This document shows positions 26,331-38,366 of a stretch of DNA of 64,000 bases, one piece after another. Numbering within the stretch: the stretch's first letter is position 1; every line of letters begins with the position of its first letter. Below the pieces are notes generated by a model, which worked only from the letters and a program-made list of their open reading frames with translations, ran no database searches and was not told where the DNA came from. The DNA comes from Poronia punctata (Eukaryota; Ascomycota; Sordariomycetes; Xylariales; Xylariaceae). A program made the translations under genes and the position numbers. The DNA is taken from assembly GCA_022579005.1 (NCBI GenBank), contig MU401499.1, positions 62,001 through 126,000 on the forward strand. Direction: 5' to 3'.

Positions 26331-28801
26331 ATGTCACCGCCATCACATGAAACAGACTCACTGCTCCATTCCGACCACAATGGTAGTACGTCCATCATAC
26401 ATCGGGGAAGCTTCGGCCATGGACAGGAGGAACAACCCGCCAATGCTTCAGAAGCACGCGATAGGGGAACATATGGAACATACGGAACAGGGAGAACAGA
26501 TATTGAAACAGCCAACGGGGCTATTTCACGTACAGATGCAACTGGTCCATCCAGATTAAGCACGTCGTCGATTTTCAAGATCGTCGCTGTTCTGATGATA
26601 GGTCGGTAACCGAATGGATAGAATATCGATGCGGAAGCTGACTTGGTATGACAAGGACTCTTCACATCTAACCTCGATACATCTTTGGTCCTTGCGACTC
26701 ACCCGAGGATAGCGTCCGAGTTTAATGCGCTGGAAGACTCGAGTTGGATATTTGTCAGTTTCCTCCTCGCAGGACTGACTACTCAGGTCCTAGTAAGTCA
26801 ACCGACAACCTTAACCGCGTGCCGCGAATCATATGTATCCCTCAAAACGCATGGTTGCCCACCACTGATCACGTTGTCACCATAGTATGCCAAGCTGAGC
26901 GACGTATACGGGCGCATGGTGATCCTCGTGTTTTGTTATGCTTTGTTCGGCGCCGGTTGGTAAGGGCCCGCTCGTTGTCTTCGTTGTAGAGTATCTGCCT
27001 TTGGGTTAACGATGGAGGCTAATACTTTCAGCGCCATCATGTACGTTGAGTCGAGTCCGTGCACCCTGAAATTCCGGTTACTGAACATTGTCCAGTGGCT
27101 TGAGCCGTTCTATGTGGCATGTTATACTAGGACGTATCCTCTCCGGATCGGGTGGGTCGGGGATGGCGAGCATAGCATTGATACTTACTACCGGTCAGTC
27201 TTCCTGCTCTGTTCAAAGAGTTGGTACTAACCCTTTTTTTTCATCCCCGGTGGTTTAGATTTGGTCCCGTTGCGCGAAGTAGCTTCATGGCTTGGTTATA
27301 TCAATATCATCAGCACAACCGGACGTTCTTTAGGCGGTCCACTTGGGGGGTTCTTGGCCGATCGTGTCGGCTGGAGGTGGTAAGTTCAGTATGGGTCCGA
27401 AACTACGACGAAGCAGACGGCCTAACTCCGTATTGCGATATAAAAGGTCCTTCTCAGCACAGGCGCCCTTATTCGCCATTGCCATGGTTGCTTGCATGCT
27501 TGTAGTTCCAAACACAAAGCCGGCCAGATCAAGCAGTGTCACTGGCGGCGCAAGTGATTCCAAGAACAAACTTTCTCGAATAGATTATGCAGGCCCACTA
27601 CTGCTCGGTGTGGCAGCGCTCTTGCTCATGTTCCCGCTTGAGATCGGCGGCGTCAAGGTGCCATGGACACATCCCCTGGTGTTTGGCCTTCTCGCCGCAG
27701 GGCTTTTGGTACTGGCGCTTTTTGTTCTCAACGAATCCCGATGGGTTGACGATCCGGCAGTGCCCCTACACTTGCTGAAACACAAGGACATCATTTTGTC
27801 TTATGTTGCAGCATCCTGCATCACCGCCTCACAGACGACTGTGAGACCTTGGCCAAACCCTCACTTATGAATAACACCCGAGTGCCCTAACAAGGTGAAT
27901 TTTAGCTCATGTACTTCGTACCCTTGTACTTCCAAGTTACAGTCGGGGTATCCAATACCACTGCCGGATTACATCTGGTACCGGCTGTCGTGGCCAATGC
28001 AGTAGGAGGCTTGGTAGCTGGCCAACTGATACGGAGGTGAGTTATCGACCGACTTTAAGGATGCTGTGATATATGACAGCGCGAGGAGCCTCGGTACTAA
28101 TGTGAGCCCCGTCTAGAACCGGAAGCTACAAAGCTGTAACCGTAATGTCTTCCCTGTCCGCGTCCTTGGCGTATATACTGCTTATAATCCGATGGCGCGG
28201 AGATACGAATTGGTGGGAATCGCTATACATTATCCCGGGGTAAGCTGTCCTGTAAAGGTCTCCCTCGTCTCCGTGTGTGTGTATACTGATGGGTCCGCGT
28301 AGCGGCTTTGGAGCTGGAATGGGGGCCTCTGCTCTCTTCGTTGGTCTTAATGCTGTCATAGAGCCGGCACATAAGGCTGTCATAGTTTCCGGCCTGCAAC
28401 TCGCCTTGCCGGTGGGCATGTTACTCGGCGTGACAGCGAGCAGTGCAGCCTTGTTTGGTCTAATACAGACGACGCTAGATCAGAAATTGCTCGAGATCGG
28501 ACTATCCCCTGAGAGTCGAAGCGAGGTAAGAGAGTACTTTGTTTCGGCTTAATATTATGTTAATAGTGGCTCGCAGATCATTAGCAAATCTATAGCGGAT
28601 GTCGAATACATCCGACAAATACCGACGTCCCTCCGACACGTTGTCATCAGTTGCTATGTAGATGGGTTTAGGGCCAGTTTTAGTAAGTCCGGATTCACTC
28701 ATCCACTCCCGAGTAACACTAACATTCAGGCAGGTGTCATTTTAGCCTTTTCCCTCATCGGTCTACTGGCAGGTTCTTTTATAAAAAGCCGCCGCTTGTA
28801 G
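26331..28801 (+). CDS. MFS transporter, DHA2/14-TMS drug or vacuolar basic amino-acid type
   Basis: Start at MSPPSHETDSLLHSDHNGST, with a long Ser/Thr-rich cytosolic N-terminus. About nine exons. Exon 1 joins across a GT-AG intron into VLMIGLFTSNLDTSLVLATH (helix 1), then SSWIFVSFLLAGLTTQVL, YAKLSDVYGRMVILVFCYAL (MFS motif A variant), GRSLGGPLGGFLADRVGWRW, a loop SSSVTGGASDSKNKLSRIDY followed by AGPLLLGVAALLLMFPLEIG, LMYFVPLYFQVTVGVSNTTA and the final AFSLIGLLAGSFIKSRRL. Two in-frame halves of about seven helices each fit the 14-TMS family that includes Vba-type vacuolar amino-acid and multidrug exporters. Substrate unknown; location next to phenolic enzymes could mean export of aromatic compounds. 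Confidence 0.86.
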
Positions 28802-29711
28802 ACCTTGGACGCATGCTGATAGGTTATGGGGGCTCGGGACTCGGGAGGCTAAGACGAAAATTGACCTCTTGGTTGATACTCGTATGAGGTCGTAGTATAT
28901 ATTCGTGTCCATGAAAGGGAAAGCCACAGCACTTGCAAGCTCAAGGGCATATAGTCTTCACATTTGTACTCGTATGTAGACAGAGTCATAGACATCGGGA
29001 ATTGAACAGGTTGCAAATATTCCGAGCCTACGCATGTTTAGCAGTCATAGCAAACTACTAAGGTTAGGTACTTAGTTATCAACGCTAAGGGAGGGGGCTT
29101 GTCATGAAATAATGCATCGGGTCTTTATACTTCACCGGTGAAATATGAAGAGGAACCCCGATAAACAGTATGTTTGTTCAATTTCTTTTTCATCTCGAGA
29201 CTGTTGTGGTCAAGACACGTCACTTTGCGTATGTAGGCTGTAGCTTCCTGAGAGCATAGACAGAGTACAGTAAGTGCTTTATGTAAGCACATCTAGAAGC
29301 AACCCACTTACCGAACAGGGAAATATGAATATACATTATAGGCCGTTAGTGCAAAGGTAGCTTGCCAAGCGGTCAATACCACCAATTAAATGAATTTGTA
29401 GCTCCTGGCCTGGGTTTTACAGGAACATGCTACCCACATGTAGTCTACCAATTGACAATGCCAACTTCATCGCACTAGCTAAGGTACGCGTTTCATCTTC
29501 ATCTCTATTGTCGCCGGTGCGAGAACTTTAGTCTCCGCGGCTTATCGAGGCTGCCGATATTACGTGGTAGTGTGTGCTATAAGCTTTATTCTCTTCAGCG
29601 CGTTTATTCTTCATCGTTACGCATTGTACTCGGATATATCCTAGGCTCCAGTCCAAGCCTCAGGTGTCGCACCACTGGTCTCCCCCGATTCTTCCCCACG
29701 GAAACGATAAC
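28802..29711. other. Intergenic, no gene seen
   Basis: Upstream region of TAF6. Contains two TACTCGTA octamers (28877-28884, 28967-28974). No coding potential recognised. Confidence 0.6.
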
Positions 29712-31212
29712 ATGGCTACGACACAAAATGCTCGCGCACCCGCGCCGGAAACGAACAACAAGATGGCGCCGGCGGAACAAAGGCTTCTCTGGAACCCGGA
29801 GAATGTTCGGGACGTGGCCGAGTCTGTCGGAGTGGGCACCATGAATGACGAAGCGCTACGGACTCTGTCACAAGATGTGGAATATCGTATCGGACAGGTG
29901 ATCGCAGAGGCCCTCCGCTTTATGCGGGCTTCTAAGCGGACAAGCATGACAGTTCTAGATGTGTCACAAGCATTAAAAGTATTAGACGTCGAACCACTCT
30001 ACGGATACGATTCTACAAAGAGCCTGCGATATGGAGAGGCTACTATGGGCCAGCCTTTCTTTTATATTGAGGATGAAGAGGCCGACTTTGAGCGGGTCAT
30101 TAACGGCCCACTACCCAAGGTCCCGCGAGAGACCAATTTCACGAGTATGTCTCTATAATATCCTATTCCCCATGGTTTCAGTATGCTGTTACTAACTATC
30201 TGGACTAGGTCATTGGTTAGCCATCGAAGGTGTTCAGCCCACGGTTCCCCAAAATCCTACATCCTCAGAAGCCCGGACGCACGATCTTCTACCCAAGGGC
30301 CCCGGCGCCAATCCTGCTCTAGCGGCCATGGCCGGGCAGGACAACCCCAATTTCCGACCAAACGTGAAGCACGTCATATCTCAAGAGCAGATTCTCTTCT
30401 TCGAAAAGGTCCAAGCCGCTCTATTAGACGACAACCCCGACCCGGAAGTCGAAAGATTGCGGCAGGCTGCATTGGCTGCCGTGATTTCCGAACCGGGTAT
30501 ACATCAACTCATGCCGTATTTCGTCAGCTTCATCTCGAACCAGGTCACACTCTACCTCGATGACGTTTTCGTATTGCGGCAGATGATGGAGCTTACCAAT
30601 GCCTTGATCTCCAACGAGTACAACTTTGTCGACCCATACGCTAGTGCTCTATGTGCGCCGGCTCTGACATGCTTGATGGGACGGCGAATAGGGTCCGAGA
30701 GTGGCAGCGATGCCATGAAAGAACAATATCAACTTCGCGAGGTCGCGGCCTCGTTGATCGGACAAATCGCGAGGAAATACTCTTCGACAAACAAAGTACT
30801 CCGACCAAAGCTTACAAGGTCTTGCCTTAAAGCGTTCCTAAACCCTACCTACTCTCCACAGGTCTGGTACGGAGCAATTCTCGGCATACTGGCCGCCGGC
30901 GGATCCCAAGCCGTCAAAGTTCTTATCCTGCCGAATCTGAAGCCGTTTGACTCCACCATTCTCCAACCTTTGAAAGAGAAGGGAGAGGCTAGCCGTCTCG
31001 ACTTTGAGATGGTGGTTGGTGCCCTCTTGAAAGCGATTGAGGCGATATGTGACGACGATATCGTGATGGATATCTCGGACGGTAATATCTCGGACCGTGA
31101 AACGAGCTGGATCAGGGAATTCCTTGGCGAGGTCATCGGAGATCGTGTCTTACGGCTTGGTAATCAACGGGTCAACCGTGCTGTACTGGATGCTATGGAA
31201 TTTCTCCCGTAG
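29712..31212 (+). CDS. TAF6: TFIID subunit TAF6
   Basis: Component of TFIID and of SAGA in fungi. Two exons, 29712-30144 and 30209-31212, spliced through an A|GT serine codon, give 478 residues. Residues 20-90 form the histone-fold domain ([40 protein letters not shown]), followed by the conserved [15 protein letters not shown]. After a linker the HEAT-repeat domain runs from about residue 220 ([50 protein letters not shown]). Start taken at [10 protein letters not shown]; an in-frame ATG 48 bp upstream is possible. Confidence 0.95.
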
Positions 31213-31647
31213 GTAGAGCAGGATTTTTTTGATCATGCATGCAGTTGGTGGACTCGTTAAAACGCGGAACGGCGTAAAAGCGGAATGCTTAGCTGGGGGC
31301 ACAAAACGGCGTTTGGTGGTCAATTTAATTAGCGAATGGGAGGTTTTTTTTTTTTACTTGTGCTGGCAAAATGAATTGGTCCAGGGAATGTTAGAGTAAA
31401 GCGCATTTGAATCGAAAAGATGCTTTGCATTATGAACTTGGTGCTACATTAACATGATTTTTCCATGTGCGAAACAATATCAGTACCTCGCGGGATCAAA
31501 ACGAAGTCCAACAATACCTGATGTTAGTTACCCTGCACGTTTGACACTATACGTTAGTTACTCTGACAACTCGGTCAGATAGGTTAGTTAAAAAGAAGAA
31601 GGAAAGGAACGTCAAACTCCCCACGGGTAAAAGAGGAAGAGAGAGAT

Positions 31648-31717
31648 GCATCAGCCGTGAATCGAACACGGGGCCCATCGATGGCAACGATGGATTTTAC
31701 CACTAAACCACTGATGC
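31648..31717 (-). tRNA. tRNA-Gly (GCC)
   Basis: On the minus strand the sequence starts GCATCAG and ends CTGATGC (7-bp acceptor). The anticodon arm is CCATCG-TTGCCAT-CGATGG with anticodon GCC, and the T arm contains TTCGATT. No intron. A TTTT Pol III terminator follows on the minus strand near 31631. Confidence 0.95.
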
Positions 31718-31973
31718 TTTAGCTTTGTTTTGCTTTGCTTTGGCTTCGGCTTCGGATACATTGTTTTCGCGATGATTTGATTCTCCAAGTCTTTTGTTTT
31801 CGTCCATCACGGAGATTTAAAAATTGTCAGTCCGGCCTTACCTACTTAACTTGTAGAAATCAACGTTTTGCGTGTTGCAGTTAGGAGGTAGGTAATTATG
31901 GTAATATCTACAGCCATAAAAAAATGGGAGGAAAGAAGACGGAAAAGGGAAGAAAAAAAAAGGATTTCGGTTA

Positions 31974-32045
31974 TAGCTAGCGATTGTTTCGATCAATCGA
32001 CCTCCGGGTTATGAGCCCGGCGCTCTTCCACTGAGCTAGCTAGCT
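31974..32045 (-). tRNA. Initiator tRNA-Met (CAT)
   Basis: Minus strand: acceptor AGCTAGC/GCTAGCT with first base A, anticodon arm CCGGG-CTCATAA-CCCGG, and T arm GATTG-ATCGAAA-CAATC. The A at the position normally held by T in the T loop (ATCGAAA), the A1-T72 pair and three G-C pairs at the base of the anticodon stem are eukaryotic initiator hallmarks. A T9 terminator follows around 31952-31961. Upstream of the gene the TAGC motif of its own acceptor stem continues for about two more units. Confidence 0.95.
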
Positions 32046-32744
32046 AGCTAGTCTTTTTTTTTTTTTTTGATTTGATGTCAATTGTCATGACTAATGACTC
32101 ATATGTTCTGGTGATGGGTAGGTATGGGAGTATATATATCTGTAAGTGAGTCAGTCAGAAGTTGTAACTCGGGGGTTACCTAGATATATCGGCGGTTTAG
32201 GCGGGAATTAAAACAACAGTACCTAGGGATCAGGGATACTCCCCTGCGTTTTCTGTGCAATTCTTTTGTCAATTTTTTTTTTGGTTGCGACATGTCATCC
32301 ATCTGGATGGTAAGGTAGAAAATGATTATAACGGAGCGTTTATATCAAGAGGTTACCTACTTGTATGATGAATAAGTCTCGCCGAATCCATGCATGCAGA
32401 ATACTCAATACCTATTGTTGTTCAGATAGGTATTTTCACCTTGGCCGGCGAGTGAGCGGCCTAACCTAGATATGTACATAGGTATTAGCCGATGGGATGA
32501 CCGGACTGGATGAAAACCCCCAAATCGAGCGTGGGCCCGGGGGACACGAATTTCCCCAACTTTTTGTTCACGGAGACGGTCAACGGTAAGTAGGTACTGG
32601 ATTGCAAGTGTGGGGGTTTGGGGGAGTAGATTTGTTCAATATAAATTACCTTGAGTAGCACAATTCGTGTGTTAGGAAAATACATATACATATACTATAG
32701 TGAAGTGAAGTGTAGTAGTATATCTTGTCTAACGGTTTTTCATC
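32046..32744. other. Intergenic, no gene seen
   Basis: Between the initiator tRNA and the FAD monooxygenase. Contains T-runs near 32054-32068 and 32272-32282. No recognisable coding sequence. Confidence 0.6.
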
Positions 32745-32781
32745 ATGGTAAGCAAAGTTCACGATAGGCAGGACATATCAA

Positions 32782-32827
<46 letters not shown>

Positions 32828-34435
32828 ATTAATAGTTTGTTTATAGACGGACAACAAGTCCCCCGTATGTCTCGACATCATCGTCGTCGGTGCCGGTCTC
32901 AGCGGTTTAGCAACCGCCATCTCAAGTGCATTATCCGGACACAAAGTAACAGTCTATGAAGCCGCGAATCAACTACAAGAGGTATCCTATCCTATCCAAT
33001 CCTTGCCCTGCCCCCTGAACCGACCAAGATAAACCACTGAGGAATAAAATACATTTAGTTCGGCGCAGGCCTACAAATAACACCAAACTCATCCCGTCTT
33101 CTACAAAAATGGAATCTGCCCGAAGAGACGTTTTGGAAAACAGTCGCAGAACCAACATATATCGCCGTCCACCGCTACTCAGACGGCAAGATCCTAGCCC
33201 TGGAGGAAGATTTCCACACCAAGATGCGTTCGCGATACGGCTCGCCATTCGTCGACGTCCATCGCGTAGACTTACATTCGGCCTTGGCCACGCGCGCCAA
33301 AGAGTTAGGTGTGAAGATAGAGTTGGGTCAAAAAGTGACGAGAGTTGATTCCATCACGCCATCAATTGAGACGGAAAAGGGGGTTACGGCAAAGAAGGCG
33401 GATTTGATAGTAGCTGCCGATGGGATATGGTCGACGTGTAGGAACCAATTCCTCGATATCAAGGATTTCCCGCGACCGACGGGCGATTTGGCCTATCGCA
33501 TCGTGCTTACCTTGGACGAGATTGACGATCCGGAACTGCGCGACATCGTGCGGAAACCGGCGTCCAAGTTCTGGATAGGTCCAGATTCGCATGTTGTGGC
33601 TTATTCGGTACGCGGGGGCACCATGTATAATATCGTGCTTATCATTCCGGATGATTTGCCGGAGGGTGTTAGGAGACAGCCTGGGTCGGTAGAGCAGATG
33701 AGGGCTTTGTTCAAGGGGTGGGATCCGATACTTACGCGATTCTTGGGGTTTGTCAAGTCGGTTGATAAGTGGAGGTTGATGCATCGTGAGTTTTTCTTTT
33801 TCTTCTTTTTCCTCCCCTTTGGCCGCCACCTGCTTCAGTGACATGAACATGTCCCTTTCCAGGTCGCGAGCTCCGTTCATGGGTCAATGAGCAGGGTAAT
33901 TGTGTTTTCGTGTAAGTTACCTGAAACGCCCTCTTGTTTGCTTCGTCTCAACATTTTTACTTACACAGCTCACAATGAATAAAAAGAGGAGACTCATGCC
34001 ATCCCATGCTCCCTTACCTAGCCCAAGGGGCCAACTCGGCCATAGAAGACGGAGCAGTCCTAGGCTTATTACTGGGACGTATCCAAACGCGCCAACACCT
34101 ACCGAAAGCGCTTCGGATGTACCAGACCTTGCGAAAAGCCCGTGGAGACGCAATCGTCAAGGAGACTTTTAAACAGGTAATATATATCCATATTAATGTT
34201 TTCACTGTGCGTCAATAATCAATCTTCTGACGTCCTGGAACAGAGGGATTCTTTCCAAATGCGAAATGGGCCGGCCCAAGAAGCTCGAGATGAGCTCTTC
34301 CTCTCACAGCTCGGGACGGAGGTCAAAGCGCCGTTTCCTAGCCGTTGGACCTGTCCGCAGGTACAGTCGTGGCTTTATGGATATGATGCTTACAAGGAAG
34401 TTGAGGAAGCGGTTAAGAAGGATCCTTTTGTATAA
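32745..34435 (+). CDS. FAD-dependent monooxygenase, salicylate-hydroxylase-like
   Basis: Single-component flavoprotein hydroxylase. The first exon appears to be the ATG alone (32745-32747), directly followed by gtaagc. Exon 2 (32847-32981) reads TDNKSPVCLDIIVVGAGLSG and VTVYEAANQLQE; it has no in-frame ATG and an in-frame TAG directly before it, so the start must come from upstream. Exon 3 starts at 33057 (FGAGLQITPNSSRLLQKW) and includes AADGIWSTCRNQF (DG motif). Downstream exons give GDSCHPMLPYLAQGANSAIE, the second FAD site, and a C-terminal tail ending VKKDPFV. The (TA)n tract lies in intron 1. Ring substrate unknown: fungal members act on salicylate, 6-hydroxynicotinate or polyketides. 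Confidence 0.88.
32784..32820. repeat. (TA)n microsatellite in intron 1
   Basis: About 18 TA units inside the 99-bp first intron of the salicylate-hydroxylase-like gene. Confidence 0.95.
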
Positions 34436-35141
34436 TGATGAAATCAACGTGTGCTCATTCTTGAGTTAGACGTATTTACTTGAGTTCTGAAACTTTGCAA
34501 GAGATAAATAACGTTAGTTGGAATCTCTTACATGTTGATGTTCAAATTGTTAGCCAGTATCCTGCATAATCGTATCACCCGCCAACGGGACGGGTCGGGA
34601 TTTTCAAATACTCCGCTGCAGCAACGGTGCAAGCCTGCGTCATTGGTCCAGTGACAAACAATCATGTATCTTGCAACGGTTGTTACGTGTAAAGTGTTAC
34701 ACAGAGCAACAGGATTAAGCCTTGAAGTTTGTCAATCAGGAATACCAGTTAGGTTGAATGTACGTGTACCTACACGTAGGTACGCATAGGACGTCTATTG
34801 GTTGTGTCCTAAATACGAGGTCAACTTCACTTTTGTTTAGCATTAGTGTGCGGCAGATCGATGGTAAATTTACTTTACTCGGCATAGTTTCATATGTCGC
34901 TTTTATATCATCGTTGGGGATTGGCTCAAATTAGCTTGACGTACAGCATGACAACAATGTTGAATGAGGGGAGGGATGTTCATTTCGGGAGCCTGTCTGC
35001 CTGTTGCACGTGCTGTGGCATGTCATCTGTGGAACATATCAGAACAGTACTTAAATAGTGACGTGAAAAGAAAAGAAATACGAGCTCAATCATACGTGTG
35101 TGAGCTTCCTGTCTCTATTTTCAGAGACAACAAATCCCATC
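34436..35141. other. Intergenic, no gene seen
   Basis: Promoter region of the S41-type gene. Only short frames. Confidence 0.6.
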
Positions 35142-37459
35142 ATGAATTCGTTTGCCCTGAGGGTAACGGCCCTGGTAATATCCCTCTCATCTGGTGTTAC
35201 TCCGGTATCTGCTACGGTTCTCAAGACCAAGACGGCAGATCCCACGCCGACGGAACCATGCGTGATAGCAAGAGATGCTTACATGGCGCAAATATCAGAG
35301 TCGCCCGACGCAACACCAACAATAGCTGCGTCCAAGGCTTATGCCTGCCTCACCTCGGTTCCTCTCCACACAGAGGCGGCCATCCGTCTCTTGGACGAGC
35401 TCGAGCCCTTTCTGGAATGGCAGTCCGACCTGGCCTTCTTGGAGAACCCGCCGTCTGACTGGCCTCACTCTCCTGTGGACATATTTGGAGAGGTTGAGGA
35501 AATCCGTCTCAGACTCGAACGAGGCAGGTATCTCTACGAGTTGGGATGGCAGCAGGACCTGTACAGACGCGTCGTAGGCAAGGCCCACAATGGTCACCTC
35601 GCTTACTTTCCCGACCTGCTAACTGTTCCTTTTGAATTCGCTCGTCCATGGACGTTTGTGTCTGTAAGTGAGGACGGCACCTCGTTACCTGTGATCAAAG
35701 TCCTCGAAGACGTAGTATCACCTACCGAAAAGTCGTCACATGTTGTCAAAATCAATGACATTGATGCTGCTGCGTTCATCCAGAATCGCGTGGCCGACGC
35801 AGCCAACTGTCAGGATCTTGATGCTGGATATAACGCCATGTTCTTCAGTACCGCTAACAAGGCAGGACTTGATTCTACCGGCTATTTTGAAGCCGGCGGG
35901 CGGGAGAGGTACGTGATATAACACCAAGACATGCTCAGCACGGACTAACCTTGAGAGGAAGATTCGTTTACCCGGGAAATTCCACCAGATTGACCTTTGC
36001 CAACGGAACCACAGTTGAGAAGCGTAACATCGCCAGATTCCATTCCGACCTGGGGGATTGGCACAAGGTTGTCGATGGTGCTACCATGCATAAAGAGTTT
36101 TGTCGCGGGGCGTATGATACTGAATCGTCTCATACACACGCCCGTGACATGATATCTACTGCGTCAGACAAGATCACCAGCTTGCCACAGTCTCGCGATT
36201 CGCTAATAGCCCGGAAGACGCCGCCAGGCAAAATTGACGGCTACCCGGAGCCTGTGCTCATGACGGACGACCAATACGTATCCGGATATTTCATCGATGA
36301 GCCCGGGTTCGAGGAAGTTGCAGTCCTTGTCTTGCTCTCTTTCGACTCGGCCGACTTCGTAGCGTTCCAAAGCGCTGTTCAGGGTTTCTTCACCAGAGCA
36401 GTCGAGGCGGGCAAGACGAAGCTCATCCTTGACTTACAGGCGAACGGCGGCGGCAAAATCTACCAGGGTTACGATACCTTTCGTCAGATATTCCCAGATA
36501 TAATTCAGGACGGGCCCAGCAGATGGCGGTCAACGACGACATTTAACGCCGTTTCAACCGTATACTCATCGATTTGTGCAGACTATACACCCAGGGCAGG
36601 CCACCAGCAGGAGCTAGACGGGCTCTGCAACACATCCCATAACTGGCGGAGCGACCTAAACAACACGAACGAACCCTTTACTTCGTATGCCGATAAATTC
36701 GGCCCCGTCGCATCACGCGGCGATCACTACACCAATGAGATGCAATATGATCCCGCCAACCCGGTTTACACCCATCTACCTTTCGGTACCGACGTCACGG
36801 GGTACGGAAACCGCACCGATTTCACCAGACCATTCGGCGGGCCCGAGAACATCGTCTTGCTTTATGACGGATACTGCGCCTCGACCTGCGCCTTATTCTC
36901 CAAGTTCATGCGACACGACGCCGGGGTGAAGAGCATCGCCATGGGCGGTAGGCCGCGAGAAGGCTTGGTTCAGGGCGTCGGGGGTGCCAAGGGGGCCCAG
37001 GTCTATGAACTAGGGTTCCTAGGCACCCTAGCTAAGGAAGCACTCCAACGCACTAATAACAAGACACTCAAAGAGGAGCTGCGGCAGCTCGATGACAGAT
37101 ATGTGAGCAGTCGAAGCCCACTCCTACCGGGCAGCATCAACGTACGGGATTCCATCTTATCCGACGATTCAGATGCCGATGTGCCTGCTCAGTTCGTCAC
37201 AGAGCTTGCCGATTGTCGTCTGTATTGGACTACGCCCATGATTAGCAATGCTGAGGAGATTTGGAAGGCCGCGGCGAAGGCTGCTTTTAAGGGGGGTAAA
37301 TGCGCGGCCGGTGGAATCGAGCAGCCAGCTCAGAGGCCGTATATCAACTCATTACGGCTGTCCGAGTACAGGAAACATCCGCTCCCTGTTCGCGATGGAG
37401 ATCTTCCCTCGTCTGATTCACTCATTGGGCAGTATCTACGTCTCAAGGTGTCTGACTAG
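35142..37459 (+). CDS. Secreted peptidase S41-type (CPAF/tail-specific protease-like) protein
   Basis: Two exons, 35142-35908 and 35956-37459, separated by a 47-bp intron with a CTAAC-like branch site, give 756 residues. Start at MNSFALRVTALVISLSSGVT, a signal peptide; an upstream in-frame ATG at 35100 would bury it. The N-terminal domain (residues 40-250) includes YLYELGWQQDLYRRVVGKAH, and KVLEDVV and DIDAAAFIQNRVADA resemble the PDZ-like part of fungal S41 proteins. The core has ILDLQANGGGKIYQGYDTFR and ENIVLLYDGYCASTCALFSK, where the Ser in CAST is the expected nucleophile of S41 enzymes. Eight or more N-glycosylation sequons fit secretion. Substrate unknown. Confidence 0.83.
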
Positions 37460-38366
37460 CTTGCTTCGAGGATTTGACCTATCTGGTTGCTTGCACGCAA
37501 AAGTAAAGTTGGAACCTTGGTAGGTTGATAAATTGGGGGTTTTTTCAACAACAAATGTTGGGAAACTAACTGGAACAGAGATGAAATAATATCAAGCAAG
37601 AAGGGTTGTAAATATGGAAGGAAGGACGGATGGACATATTCCTGACTTTTCTTACCACTTACCAGATAACCTACCCTGTAGTCATATAGCCCCAGCTTGT
37701 CTACATCCCTTCATGTTGAAATCGTGTAGCAATAGAAACAGGTTCGATTTAGAATGTTAGAGTTTCTTCCATGTTATACGACTCCTATTTTCGGTAGATT
37801 AGTATTTAGGTACATGTTTAACTCAGAAGCGGCTCGAAGTGAGACATTCAATGAGAACGGGAAGGACCCTAGAAAATGCAATCAATTCCAGAAATCGCCA
37901 CACCCGAATCCTCCTTCCCTACCTCATATGCGGGGGTTACCATGGCTTGCTTAAACGGGCAGTTATTAAGGAACACAAGCGTAATCCCATTCTCTGAAAC
38001 GTTGCAATGCCGAATACTTATGATTATACAGGGAGGGAGATAACAGGATGCGAACCAAGAGTCCCATAATTACCGACTTGTATGATGCGGACTTGCGGGG
38101 GTTGTATTATTCATTTACAGACCGACGATCCGGTTTATCTGATGTCTTTCGGTTTCATCTATTCAACCTTCACTTGGGCTGTCTCGGGTGTGGTGAGGTG
38201 TAGATAGATCGCTTAGGTTAGACAGACATTCAGTAGCTCGCTAGCCATTACGAGAGACAGAAGAAAAAGGTAGTGCAATACCTACGTCAACTCTAGTCTC
38301 TCACAAAACTCCCCATCACCTCACCGACAAATTTACAACACTCTTCGATCTAGTAGGGGGAGGAGA
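37460..38366. other. Intergenic, no gene seen
   Basis: Between the S41-type gene and the glycosidase-like gene, both plus strand. Short frames only. Confidence 0.6.
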
